Positions 28,227-37,165 of a stretch of 64,000 nucleotides of DNA are shown piece after piece (the stretch's first letter is position 1; each line of letters opens with the position of its first letter). The notes beneath the pieces were generated by a model, which worked only from the letters and a program-made list of their open reading frames with translations, was not told the DNA's origin and searched no databases. The position numbers and the translations under genes are program-made. The stretch is from NCBI GenBank assembly GCA_020853025.1, contig JADYZP010000049.1, positions 24,093 to 88,092 on the forward strand. Direction: 5' to 3'. This DNA comes from Burkholderiales bacterium. GTDB taxonomy: Bacteria > Pseudomonadota > Gammaproteobacteria > Burkholderiales > Casimicrobiaceae.

Positions 28227-30404
28227 ATGAGCGCACTTCCGGGCAAGCGCGGGCTGCGCTGGCTGTTGCTGGTTTCGGCGTCGCTGTCGACGATCGCGCT
28301 GTTCCTGCTCGCCACCGCAACGGCGAACACCGGCCTCTTTGCCCGCGGCTACGACAACCTGCTGATCTTGAACGGCGTGCTGGTAGCGCTGCTGATGCTG
28401 GTCGTCGGCTGGCAGATGTGGCGGTTGCGGCGCAACCTGAAGGCGGGGATCTTCGGGTCGCGCTTGGCACTGCGCCTGGTGTTCCTGTTCGCGGTGGTCG
28501 CGGTGCTGCCGGGCGCGCTGGTCTACGCGGTATCGGTACAGTTCATTGGCCGCAGCATCGAGAGCTGGTTCGACGTGCGCGTCGACCGCGCGCTCGAGGG
28601 CGGTCTCAACCTCGGCCGCAACGCGCTCGATTACCTGTTGAAGGAAACCGCCGGCAGGGCCACGCAGATCGCGGTGTCGCTTGCCGACAATCCCACCAAC
28701 CTGCCTGCAGTGCTCAATCGGGCCGCCGAGCAAGCCAATGTCTACGAGGCCGTGTTGTTCTCATCCGCCGGCAGCGTACTCGCGATCGCCGGGGTCGGTG
28801 GCTCGCGCGCTGCGCCTGACCCGCCGCCACCGGCGGCGTTGCGGCTGGCGCGGCTGCAGCAGCCGTACACCAAGATCGAGCAGTTAGCCGACGGCGGGCT
28901 CGTGTTGCGCGCGGTGGTCCCGGTCAACACCGACGACAACCTCAATCCGCTGAAATTGCTGCAGATCATCGAACCGGTACCCAAGCCGCTGGCCCAGGAC
29001 GCCGAGCGCGTGCAGGAGGGGGTGCGCGACTACCAGGAGTTATCGTTTGCGCGCAGCGGCTTGAAGCGTCTCTACGCGCTGACGCTGACGCTGACGCTGC
29101 TGCTCGCGCTCACTTCCGCGCTCGGACTCGCGGTCGTGCTCTCCGAACAGTTCGCCGCACCATTGGGCGCGCTCGCAGCCGGCACGCGCGCCGTCGCGCA
29201 GGGCGATTTCAGCCGTCGGCAGCCGGTGGTGTCGCGCGACGAACTGGGTGTGCTGACTGAATCGTTCAATACGATGACCGAACAGCTCGCCGAAGCACAG
29301 GGCAGGGCCGAGGACAGCCGCCGAGCGATCGAAACTACGCGCGCCTATCTCGAGAGCATTCTCGGCAATCTGTCGGCGGGCGTGCTCGTGTTCGACGAGC
29401 GCCATCGGTTGCGCACGGTCAATCCAAGCGCCGCGGTGATTCTGCAACAGCCGCTTGCCGAGCTCGAAGGCATGTCGCTGGCCGAATGGGGCAAGCACCT
29501 GCCGGCGATGGCGCCGTTCGCTGAACTCGTCTCCGAAGGCTTTCGCGGCAGTCGTGACGGCCAGTGGCAGAAGGAAGCCCAACTCGCGGTCGCGAAGCTG
29601 TCGCGGACGCTGCTGATGCGAGGCACGCGCCTGCCCGGGACCACGGTTGCCGGCGGCTACGTGGTAGTCTTCGACGATGTGTCGGAGCTGGTCCAGGCTC
29701 AGCGCGATGCGGCTTGGGCTGAAGTCGCGCGGCGATTGGCGCACGAGATCAAGAATCCGCTGACGCCGATCCAGCTTTCCGCGGAGCGGCTCGCCGTCAA
29801 GCTGGCGCCTAAGCTCGACGAAGCGGAACAGGAAATCCTGCGTCGAGGGACACAGACCATCGTGTCGCAGGTCGGCGCAATGAAGCAGATGGTCGACGAC
29901 TTCGCGATCTATGCGCGGCAGCCGCGGCCGGGCCAGATGCAACACGTCGACCTGGCCGATCTCTTACTTGACGTGCTTGCGCTATATGACAATCTCGGTC
30001 CCCACGTTGCCCTTTCGCTGCCGGAGACACCCGTCCAGATCCTGGGTGAGCCTGCACGCCTGCGGCAGATATTCCACAATCTCATCAGGAACGCGATCGA
30101 CGCCCAGGCCGACAAACCCGACCCGCGCTTCGCCATCCGTGTGTCCGCGCATGCGGGCGAGGCGACGCTGGTTTTCGACGACGGCGGTTCCGGTTTCACC
30201 GACCAAGTGCTGACGCATGCCTTCGAACCTTACGTGACGACCAAGACCAAAGGTACGGGACTGGGTCTTGCTATCGTCAAGAAGATCATCGACGAGCACG
30301 GCGGGCGAATCGTGCTCGCTAACGCCGAGGGCGGTGGCGCACACGTGACGCTCGTGTTTCCCAATCCAGCCACGGGTACCAGGCCCGCTGCCGCCGCAAC
30401 CTGA
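28227..30404 (+). CDS. ntrY: NtrY nitrogen-regulation sensor histidine kinase
   Basis: A 725-residue membrane kinase. Four membrane segments appear: two near the N-terminus (about 12-33 and 44-63), one at about 83-105, and one at about 280-305 after a periplasmic part. HAMP (about 305-360), PAS (about 375-480), a phospho-acceptor domain with His506 in RRLAHEIKNPLTPIQLSAERL, and an ATPase domain with RNAIDAQ, DDGGSGF and KGTGLGLAIVKKI follow. It senses nitrogen- or redox-related signals in other species and phosphorylates NtrX, encoded 15 bp downstream. The ATG at 28227 lies just after GGGGGG. Confidence 0.93.
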   Translation: MSALPGKRGLRWLLLVSASLSTIALFLLATATANTGLFARGYDNLLILNGVLVALLMLVVGWQMWRLRRNLKAGIFGSRLALRLVFLFAVVAVLPGALVYAVSVQFIGRSIESWFDVRVDRALEGGLNLGRNALDYLLKETAGRATQIAVSLADNPTNLPAVLNRAAEQANVYEAVLFSSAGSVLAIAGVGGSRAAPDPPPPAALRLARLQQPYTKIEQLADGGLVLRAVVPVNTDDNLNPLKLLQIIEPVPKPLAQDAERVQEGVRDYQELSFARSGLKRLYALTLTLTLLLALTSALGLAVVLSEQFAAPLGALAAGTRAVAQGDFSRRQPVVSRDELGVLTESFNTMTEQLAEAQGRAEDSRRAIETTRAYLESILGNLSAGVLVFDERHRLRTVNPSAAVILQQPLAELEGMSLAEWGKHLPAMAPFAELVSEGFRGSRDGQWQKEAQLAVAKLSRTLLMRGTRLPGTTVAGGYVVVFDDVSELVQAQRDAAWAEVARRLAHEIKNPLTPIQLSAERLAVKLAPKLDEAEQEILRRGTQTIVSQVGAMKQMVDDFAIYARQPRPGQMQHVDLADLLLDVLALYDNLGPHVALSLPETPVQILGEPARLRQIFHNLIRNAIDAQADKPDPRFAIRVSAHAGEATLVFDDGGSGFTDQVLTHAFEPYVTTKTKGTGLGLAIVKKIIDEHGGRIVLANAEGGGAHVTLVFPNPATGTRPAAAAT

Positions 30405-30419
30405 AGGCCCCGAGGGAAG

Positions 30420-31706
30420 ATGGCCATACCAAAGGAAATTCTAATCGTCGACGACGAAGTCGGCATTCGCGAACTGCTCTCGGAAATTCTGCAAGACGAG
30501 GGGTATCGGGTCGCGCTCGCCGAAAACGCGGGCGAGGCGCGCGCCTACCGGCAGCGTGCGCAGCCGTCGCTGGTGCTGCTCGACATCTGGATGCCGGATA
30601 CCGACGGCGTCACGCTGCTTCGCGAATGGGCGACCGGTGGCCAGCTCACGATGCCGGTGATCATGATGTCCGGCCACGGCACGATCGAAACCGCCGTCGA
30701 CGCGACCAAGATCGGCGCCTTCGATTTCCTCGAAAAGCCGGTCGGGCTGCAAAAACTTTTGTCGACGATCTCCCGCGCCTTGAAAAGCGCGGCGGTGCAG
30801 GAGCCGCGCCGCGTTTCACTGGCGCCACTTGGTGCAGGGCCGGTCATTCGCGAAACCGAGCGCGCACTCGAACGCCTTGTCGCGGTTCGAAGGCCGACGC
30901 TCATTCTCGGCGAGCCGGGTACTGGCCACGACGTCGCTGCGCGTGCCTTGCAGATCGCCGATGCCCCGTTCGTCGCACTCTCCAACGGGCCGCGGCTGAC
31001 CACCAATCCGATGGGCGTCATCGAGGAGGCGCGCGACGGCATCCTGTACTGCGCCGAAATCGCCCACTACTCGAAGTTCGAGCAAAAGGGGCTCGCGTTT
31101 CTGATCGGGAAGCTCGACAAGCTGAATGTCACGCTGGTCTGCACGAGCTCCGAGGCGCTGGGTAACCTCGCCGCCGAGGGCAAGTTCGACGCCGCACTGC
31201 TCGCGCTGCTATCGGCCGGTACCGTGATGCTTCCACCGTTGCGGACGAGGCGCGAGGACATTCCGTTGCTCATTGAACGCCTGTGGCGGGAGGCTTCGAA
31301 AGACGACTCGCCGGCACCGGTGCTCGCTGCGTTGCCGCCCGCCGCACTCACCGCGCTGACCAACGCCTACTGGCCAGGCAATATCGATCATCTTGCCGGC
31401 TTCATCCAGAACCTCGCACTGCTCCGCGGCGAAATCACGACCGAGCACGTGAAGCGGGTGCTGGGCGAGGCGGCGTCTCCCAATCCGGCGCCCGCGCCCG
31501 AGATTACCGCGAGGTTCTTCGAACTGCCGCTGCGCGAGGCGCGCGAGGCTTTCGAGCGCATCTACTTCGAGCAGCTCCTCGGCCGCGAACAGAGCAACAT
31601 GAGCAAGGTCGCCGAGAAGGCGGGCCTGGAGCGGACGCACCTCTACCGCAAGCTCAAGCAGTTGAACATCCGCTTCTCCCGCCGTACGGACGAGAGTGCC
31701 GCCTGA
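30420..31706 (+). CDS. ntrX: NtrX response regulator with degenerate AAA+ domain
   Basis: Partner of NtrY, 428 residues. The receiver domain is intact (DDE at residues 11-13, phospho-acceptor Asp55, Lys106 in EKP). The central AAA+ module is decayed: Walker A reads GEPGTGHD (164-171) with His170 where lysine is required, the GAFTGA loop that contacts sigma-54 is missing together with about 20 residues, and Walker B is GILYCAEIA. The Fis-type helix-turn-helix (NMSKVAEKAGLERTHLYRKL) is intact. It should therefore bind DNA without ATP-driven sigma-54 activation, probably acting as a plain regulator. Confidence 0.92.
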   Translation: MAIPKEILIVDDEVGIRELLSEILQDEGYRVALAENAGEARAYRQRAQPSLVLLDIWMPDTDGVTLLREWATGGQLTMPVIMMSGHGTIETAVDATKIGAFDFLEKPVGLQKLLSTISRALKSAAVQEPRRVSLAPLGAGPVIRETERALERLVAVRRPTLILGEPGTGHDVAARALQIADAPFVALSNGPRLTTNPMGVIEEARDGILYCAEIAHYSKFEQKGLAFLIGKLDKLNVTLVCTSSEALGNLAAEGKFDAALLALLSAGTVMLPPLRTRREDIPLLIERLWREASKDDSPAPVLAALPPAALTALTNAYWPGNIDHLAGFIQNLALLRGEITTEHVKRVLGEAASPNPAPAPEITARFFELPLREAREAFERIYFEQLLGREQSNMSKVAEKAGLERTHLYRKLKQLNIRFSRRTDESAA

Positions 31707-31753
31707 CTTGGGCGATCGCGCTTCCGGACTCCCTCCGCGCTGCGCACCCGCAT

Positions 31754-33634
31754 TTGAGCAACACCTCACCGGATCAAAAATACTCGACCGCCCTGGTCAT
31801 CGGGGCGATCGGCGTCGTCTACGGCGACATCGGCACCAGTCCGCTGTACATGCTGCGCACGGCGTTCACCGGCCAGCACGGACTCGCGCTGACGCCGGCG
31901 AACGTCTACGGTGTGCTGTCGGTCGTCTTCTGGTCGCTCGTCGTCGTCGTCACTTTGAAGTACATCACGCTGATCATGCGCGCCGACAACAACGGCGAAG
32001 GTGGCATCCTGGCGTTGACGGCGCTGGTGTCGCGCGGGCTCGAACGGTCCGAACGGCGCCGCTGGTGGCTCGTCGGCTTCGGAATTTTCGGCGCGGCGAT
32101 GTTCTACGGCGACGGCATGATCACGCCCGCTATCTCCGTGCTGTCCGCCGTCGAAGGGCTGGAGATCATCGCGCCCGCGTTCCATCCGTTCGTCGTGCCG
32201 GTGACGCTCGCCATCATCGTCGTGCTGTTCGGCATCCAACGGCACGGCACCGCGAGCGTCGGGATGTTCTTCGGGCCCGTGATGTGCGTCTACTTCGTCA
32301 CGATCGCCCTGCTGGGCCTTGGGCAGGTCCTCGAGCAGCCGGGGATCCTGGCGGCGCTCAACCCGCTTCACGCGCTGCGGTTCTTCGCCGACACACCGGT
32401 CGCGGCCTTCCTGTCGCTCGGCGCCGTCGTGCTCGCCGTGACCGGGACCGAGGCGCTCTACGCCGACATGGGTCACTTCGGCCGCTCGCCGATCCGCAGG
32501 GCGTGGCTGGCGTTCGTGATGCCGGCGCTGGTGATCAACTATTTCGGGCAGGGCGCATTGCTGCTCGCCACGCCCGGCGCGATCAAGAACCCGTTCTACC
32601 TGCTGGCGCCGTCGTGGGCGCTGATTCCGCTGGTGATCCTCGCCACCTGCGCGACGGTGATCGCGTCGCAGGCCGTGATCTCCGGGACGTTCTCGCTGAC
32701 GCGCGCGGCGATCCAGATGGGCTACTGTCCGCGGCTGCAGATCCAACACACGTCGGAGCGGCAGATCGGCCAGATCTACGTGCCGTTCATCAACTGGTCG
32801 CTGTTCGTCGCGGTCGTCCTGCTGGTCGTGTCGTTCCGCAAGTCCGAGCACCTCGCCGCCGCGTATGGCATCGCGGTGACGCTCGCGATGCTGATCGACT
32901 CGATCCTGATCCTCGTCGTCATGCGCAGGCTGTGGAACTGGCCGATGGCGGTCGCGATCGCCATCGCAATACCCTTGGTGCTCGTCGATCTTGCATTTCT
33001 CGGCGCCAACTCGATCAAGATTCCCGATGGTGGCTGGTTCCCGCTGGTCATCGGCGCCGCGGTGTTCACGCTGCTCACCACATGGAAGCGCGGCCGGGCG
33101 CTGCTGATGGACAAGCTGTCCGAGGACGCGCTGCCGCTCGACGTGTTCATCCAGAGCATCGAGGTGGCGCCGCCGACGCGCGTCGAGGGAACAGCCATCT
33201 TCATGACATCGACGCGCAACCGCGTGCCGCACGCGTTGCTCCACAACCTGAAGCACAACAAGGTACTGCACCAGCGCGTCGTATTCCTGACCATCGTCAT
33301 GCGCGACATTCCGTACATGGCACCGGAGGAGCGCATCGAGGTCCGGTCGCTGGGCTGCGACTTCTACCAGTTCCTCGCCTATTACGGCTTCAAGGAGGAC
33401 CCCGACGTCCCGGAATTGCTGGACGAGGCCGGCCGCCGCGGCTTCCCCTTCGAAATGATGGAAACGAGCTTTTTCGTCTCGCGGGAGACGCTGATCCCGA
33501 TGGTGGGACCGGGCATGGCGATGTGGCGCGAGCGGCTGTTCGCGTCGATGTCGAAGAACGCAGCCAAGGCGTCCGAGTTTTTCCGGATTCCGACCAATCG
33601 GGTGGTCGAGCTGGGGACGCAGGTCGAGCTGTGA
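31754..33634 (+). CDS. kup: Kup-type potassium transporter
   Basis: A K+/H+ symporter of about 626 residues with roughly 12 membrane segments and a soluble C-terminal part. Family words: IGAIGVVYGDIGTSPLYMLRTAF, RADNNGEGGILALTALV, GAAMFYGDGMITPAISVLSAVEGLE, and GTEALYADMGHFGR. TTG at 31754 is the only start codon between ntrX and the first helix, and it has no clear ribosome site; longer forms would overlap ntrX. It lies after ntrYX on the same strand, an arrangement also seen for trk/kup genes in related genomes, but co-regulation is only inferred. Confidence 0.93.
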   Translation: MSNTSPDQKYSTALVIGAIGVVYGDIGTSPLYMLRTAFTGQHGLALTPANVYGVLSVVFWSLVVVVTLKYITLIMRADNNGEGGILALTALVSRGLERSERRRWWLVGFGIFGAAMFYGDGMITPAISVLSAVEGLEIIAPAFHPFVVPVTLAIIVVLFGIQRHGTASVGMFFGPVMCVYFVTIALLGLGQVLEQPGILAALNPLHALRFFADTPVAAFLSLGAVVLAVTGTEALYADMGHFGRSPIRRAWLAFVMPALVINYFGQGALLLATPGAIKNPFYLLAPSWALIPLVILATCATVIASQAVISGTFSLTRAAIQMGYCPRLQIQHTSERQIGQIYVPFINWSLFVAVVLLVVSFRKSEHLAAAYGIAVTLAMLIDSILILVVMRRLWNWPMAVAIAIAIPLVLVDLAFLGANSIKIPDGGWFPLVIGAAVFTLLTTWKRGRALLMDKLSEDALPLDVFIQSIEVAPPTRVEGTAIFMTSTRNRVPHALLHNLKHNKVLHQRVVFLTIVMRDIPYMAPEERIEVRSLGCDFYQFLAYYGFKEDPDVPELLDEAGRRGFPFEMMETSFFVSRETLIPMVGPGMAMWRERLFASMSKNAAKASEFFRIPTNRVVELGTQVEL

Positions 33635-33637
33635 TCT

Positions 33638-33658
33638 CGGGCGGCCTCGCGTCGCCCG
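33638..33658. terminator. Weak hairpin between convergent kup and rpoH
   Basis: CGGGCG (33638-33643) and CGCCCG (33653-33658) flank a 9-base loop in the 34-bp gap between the two stop codons. No T run on either side, so a Rho-independent role is doubtful. Confidence 0.3.
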
Positions 33659-33668
33659 CCGGCGCGGG

Positions 33669-34529
<861 letters not shown>

Positions 34530-34609
34530 GACTTCGGTCTCCTTTTGTGGGCGTCGGGCGGGCGGGATATCGACTGCGCTTGCGATGACTCCCACCGGCA
34601 CCCAACGCT

Positions 34610-34639
34610 ATTTTAGCACTCGGACAGTTGGAGTGCTAA
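34610..34639 (-). promoter_or_regulatory. rpoH promoter overlapped by a perfect CIRCE (HrcA) operator
   Basis: TTAGCACTC (34613-34621), nine bases, GAGTGCTAA (34631-34639): an exact match to the CIRCE consensus bound by the heat-shock repressor HrcA. On the minus strand TTAGCA (34639-34634) and TAAAAT (34615-34610) stand 18 bp apart and form a plausible -35/-10 pair, so HrcA binding would block the promoter. The rpoH ATG is 80 bp downstream. CIRCE control of rpoH has been described for betaproteobacteria by comparative genomics. Confidence 0.93.
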
Positions 34640-34653
34640 CTTTGGAATTGGTT

Positions 34654-34672
34654 CCCGAGCAGAATGCTCGGG
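34654..34672. terminator. Hairpin downstream of ftsY
   Basis: CCCGAGCA (34654-34661) and TGCTCGGG (34665-34672) form an 8-bp perfect stem with a 3-base loop, 30 bp after the ftsY stop and just before the rpoH CIRCE. There is no T run, so it may be a Rho-assisted terminator or only RNA structure. Confidence 0.45.
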
Positions 34673-34701
34673 TATGACCACGGCAAGAGTGTAGGCGCTT
34701 G

Positions 34702-35682
34702 CTAACCCCGCTCGCAGCTGTCCGCGGCTTCCGCCGGCAGCAAGGCGTCGACGAATTCGCGTGCAGCGAAGGGGCGCAGGTCGTCCACGCCCTCGCCGAC
34801 GCCGATAAAGCGCAGCGGCACCGGGTGCTGCTTGGCGATCGCGGCGACGACGCCACCCTTGGCGCTGCCGTCGAGCTTGGTGACGATGAGCCCGGTCAGT
34901 CCGACGGCGGCGTCGAAGGCCTTCACCTGCGCCAGCGCGTTCTGGCCGGTATTGGCGTCGAGCACCAGCATGATCTCGTGCGGTGCGCCGTCTTGCGCCT
35001 TGCCGAGTACCCGCTTGACCTTGGACAGCTCCTCCATCAGGTTCGCCTGCGTCGGCAGCCGGCCCGCGGTGTCGGCGAGCACGACGTCGATACCGCGGGC
35101 GCGGGCGGCGCCCACCGCGTCGAACATCACCGATGCCGCGTCGCCGCCGGACTGCTGAATCACCGCCACGCCGTTGCGTTCGCCCCAGATCGCCAGCTGC
35201 TCGCGCGCCGCTGCGCGAAAGGTGTCGCCGGCCGCCAGCAGGACCGTCAGCTGCTGCTGCTGCAGCCACTTGGCGAGCTTGCCGATCGACGTCGTCTTGC
35301 CGGCGCCGTTTACGCCGGTCAGCATGATGACAAAGGGACGTTGCGGGCCGATCAGCAGCGGCTTTTCCAGCGGAGCCAGGAGATCGGCCATCGCGCCGGC
35401 CAGTTCGGCGCGTGGATCCCCTGCATCGCCAGCTCGGCGCCAGCGCTGCTTCAGGTCGGCGAGAAGATGTTCGGTCGCGTCGACGCCGACGTCGCCGGTC
35501 AGCAGCGCGGCTTCCAGCGCTTCCAGCGCTTGATCGTCGAGCTTGCGCCGGGAAAAAACGCCTCCGAGCGCGCCGGAGAGCTTTTCGCGCGAGCGTCCCA
35601 GCCCCGCCTTCAGCCGGTCGGACCAGGACGGTTGAAGTGCCGGCGTTTCGTCGGCGGATTTCTTTTTAAACAGGTCGAACAA
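34702..35682 (-). CDS. ftsY: Signal recognition particle receptor FtsY
   Basis: SRP receptor GTPase at the inner membrane, 326 residues. A short acidic/basic N-terminal A region ([14 protein letters not shown]) precedes the N domain ([22 protein letters not shown]) and the G domain with [34 protein letters not shown], and [10 protein letters not shown]. The A region is short compared with E. coli, common in betaproteobacteria. It diverges from rsmD with an 81-bp gap. Confidence 0.97.
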   Translation of the reverse strand: MFDLFKKKSADETPALQPSWSDRLKAGLGRSREKLSGALGGVFSRRKLDDQALEALEAALLTGDVGVDATEHLLADLKQRWRRAGDAGDPRAELAGAMADLLAPLEKPLLIGPQRPFVIMLTGVNGAGKTTSIGKLAKWLQQQQLTVLLAAGDTFRAAAREQLAIWGERNGVAVIQQSGGDAASVMFDAVGAARARGIDVVLADTAGRLPTQANLMEELSKVKRVLGKAQDGAPHEIMLVLDANTGQNALAQVKAFDAAVGLTGLIVTKLDGSAKGGVVAAIAKQHPVPLRFIGVGEGVDDLRPFAAREFVDALLPAEAADSCERG

Positions 35683-35763
35683 CGGGGGCTCCCTTGCGGC
35701 CGTCGGCGGCGGCTGTCGCCGGGGAAGCTAGAATTCTACCGGTTCCCACCTTCCCTCCTCGCC

Positions 35764-36320
35764 GTGCCCGCTTCGCAAGCCCAGCGCCTCCGCGTCATCG
35801 GCGGCCGATTTCGCGGCCGTATCATTCGCTTTCCGCGGGTCGCCGGCCTTCGGCCCACTCCCGATCGCGTGCGCGAGACGCTGTTCAACTGGCTGGGCCA
35901 GGACTTGGCGGAGTTGTCCACGCTGGACCTGTACTCGGGCAGCGGTGCGCTGTCGCTCGAGGCGCTGTCCCGCGGCGCTGTCCGCGTCGTGGCGGTCGAC
36001 CGCGACCCGGCGCTCATACGGGCACTTGCCGACACTGCGCGGGAATTCGGCGCGACCGGCCTCGAAGCGCATGCCGGCGACGCCCGCTCGTGGCTGGCGT
36101 CCGAATCGCGCCGCTTCGACGTCATCTTCGCCGACCCACCATTCGACGAGGATCCCTGGTCCTGGCTGTTGCCCCTGTGCGCGCAGCACCTCGCTGGCGG
36201 CGGCGGGCTCTACGCCGAGGCGCCAAGGAAACTGATCGCGCCGCCGATGCTTGCTGTCCATCGGCATGCGAGGGCGGGATCCGTGCATTATCATCTGTTG
36301 CGACACATTGGCGAGGTTGC

Positions 36321-36324
<4 letters not shown>
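35764..36324 (+). CDS. rsmD: 16S rRNA m2G966 methyltransferase RsmD
   Basis: Methylates G966 of 16S rRNA. The 186-residue protein has [15 protein letters not shown] at the N-terminus, a SAM-binding [18 protein letters not shown], and the catalytic DPPF in [12 protein letters not shown] at 35764 is the only reasonable start; the frame is open upstream across ftsY without homology. The stop overlaps the coaD ATG (ATGA), and ftsY lies divergently, the classic ftsY//rsmD-coaD layout. Confidence 0.95.
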
Positions 36325-37096
<772 letters not shown>

Positions 37097-37104
37097 ACCA
37101 GTCC

Positions 37105-37156
37105 CTCCACGCAATGACAACGGGCGCCTGAAGGCGCCCGTTGTCATTGCGTGGAG
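37105..37156. terminator. Perfect 24-bp-stem hairpin between convergent genes
   Basis: Left arm 37105-37128 and right arm 37133-37156 are perfect reverse complements around the 4-base loop TGAA. The stem includes CAACGGGCGCC and GGCGCCCGTTG next to the loop. It lies between the ferredoxin gene and the oppositely oriented Ig protein, and begins 9 bp from one stop and ends 9 bp from the other. No T run follows on either strand; probably a two-way terminator or mRNA 3'-end stabiliser. Confidence 0.75.
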
Positions 37157-37165
37157 CCGTCCTGA

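Noticed and set aside
31766..33271. 501-codon minus-strand open frame
   Set aside because: Antisense to kup; no family resemblance.
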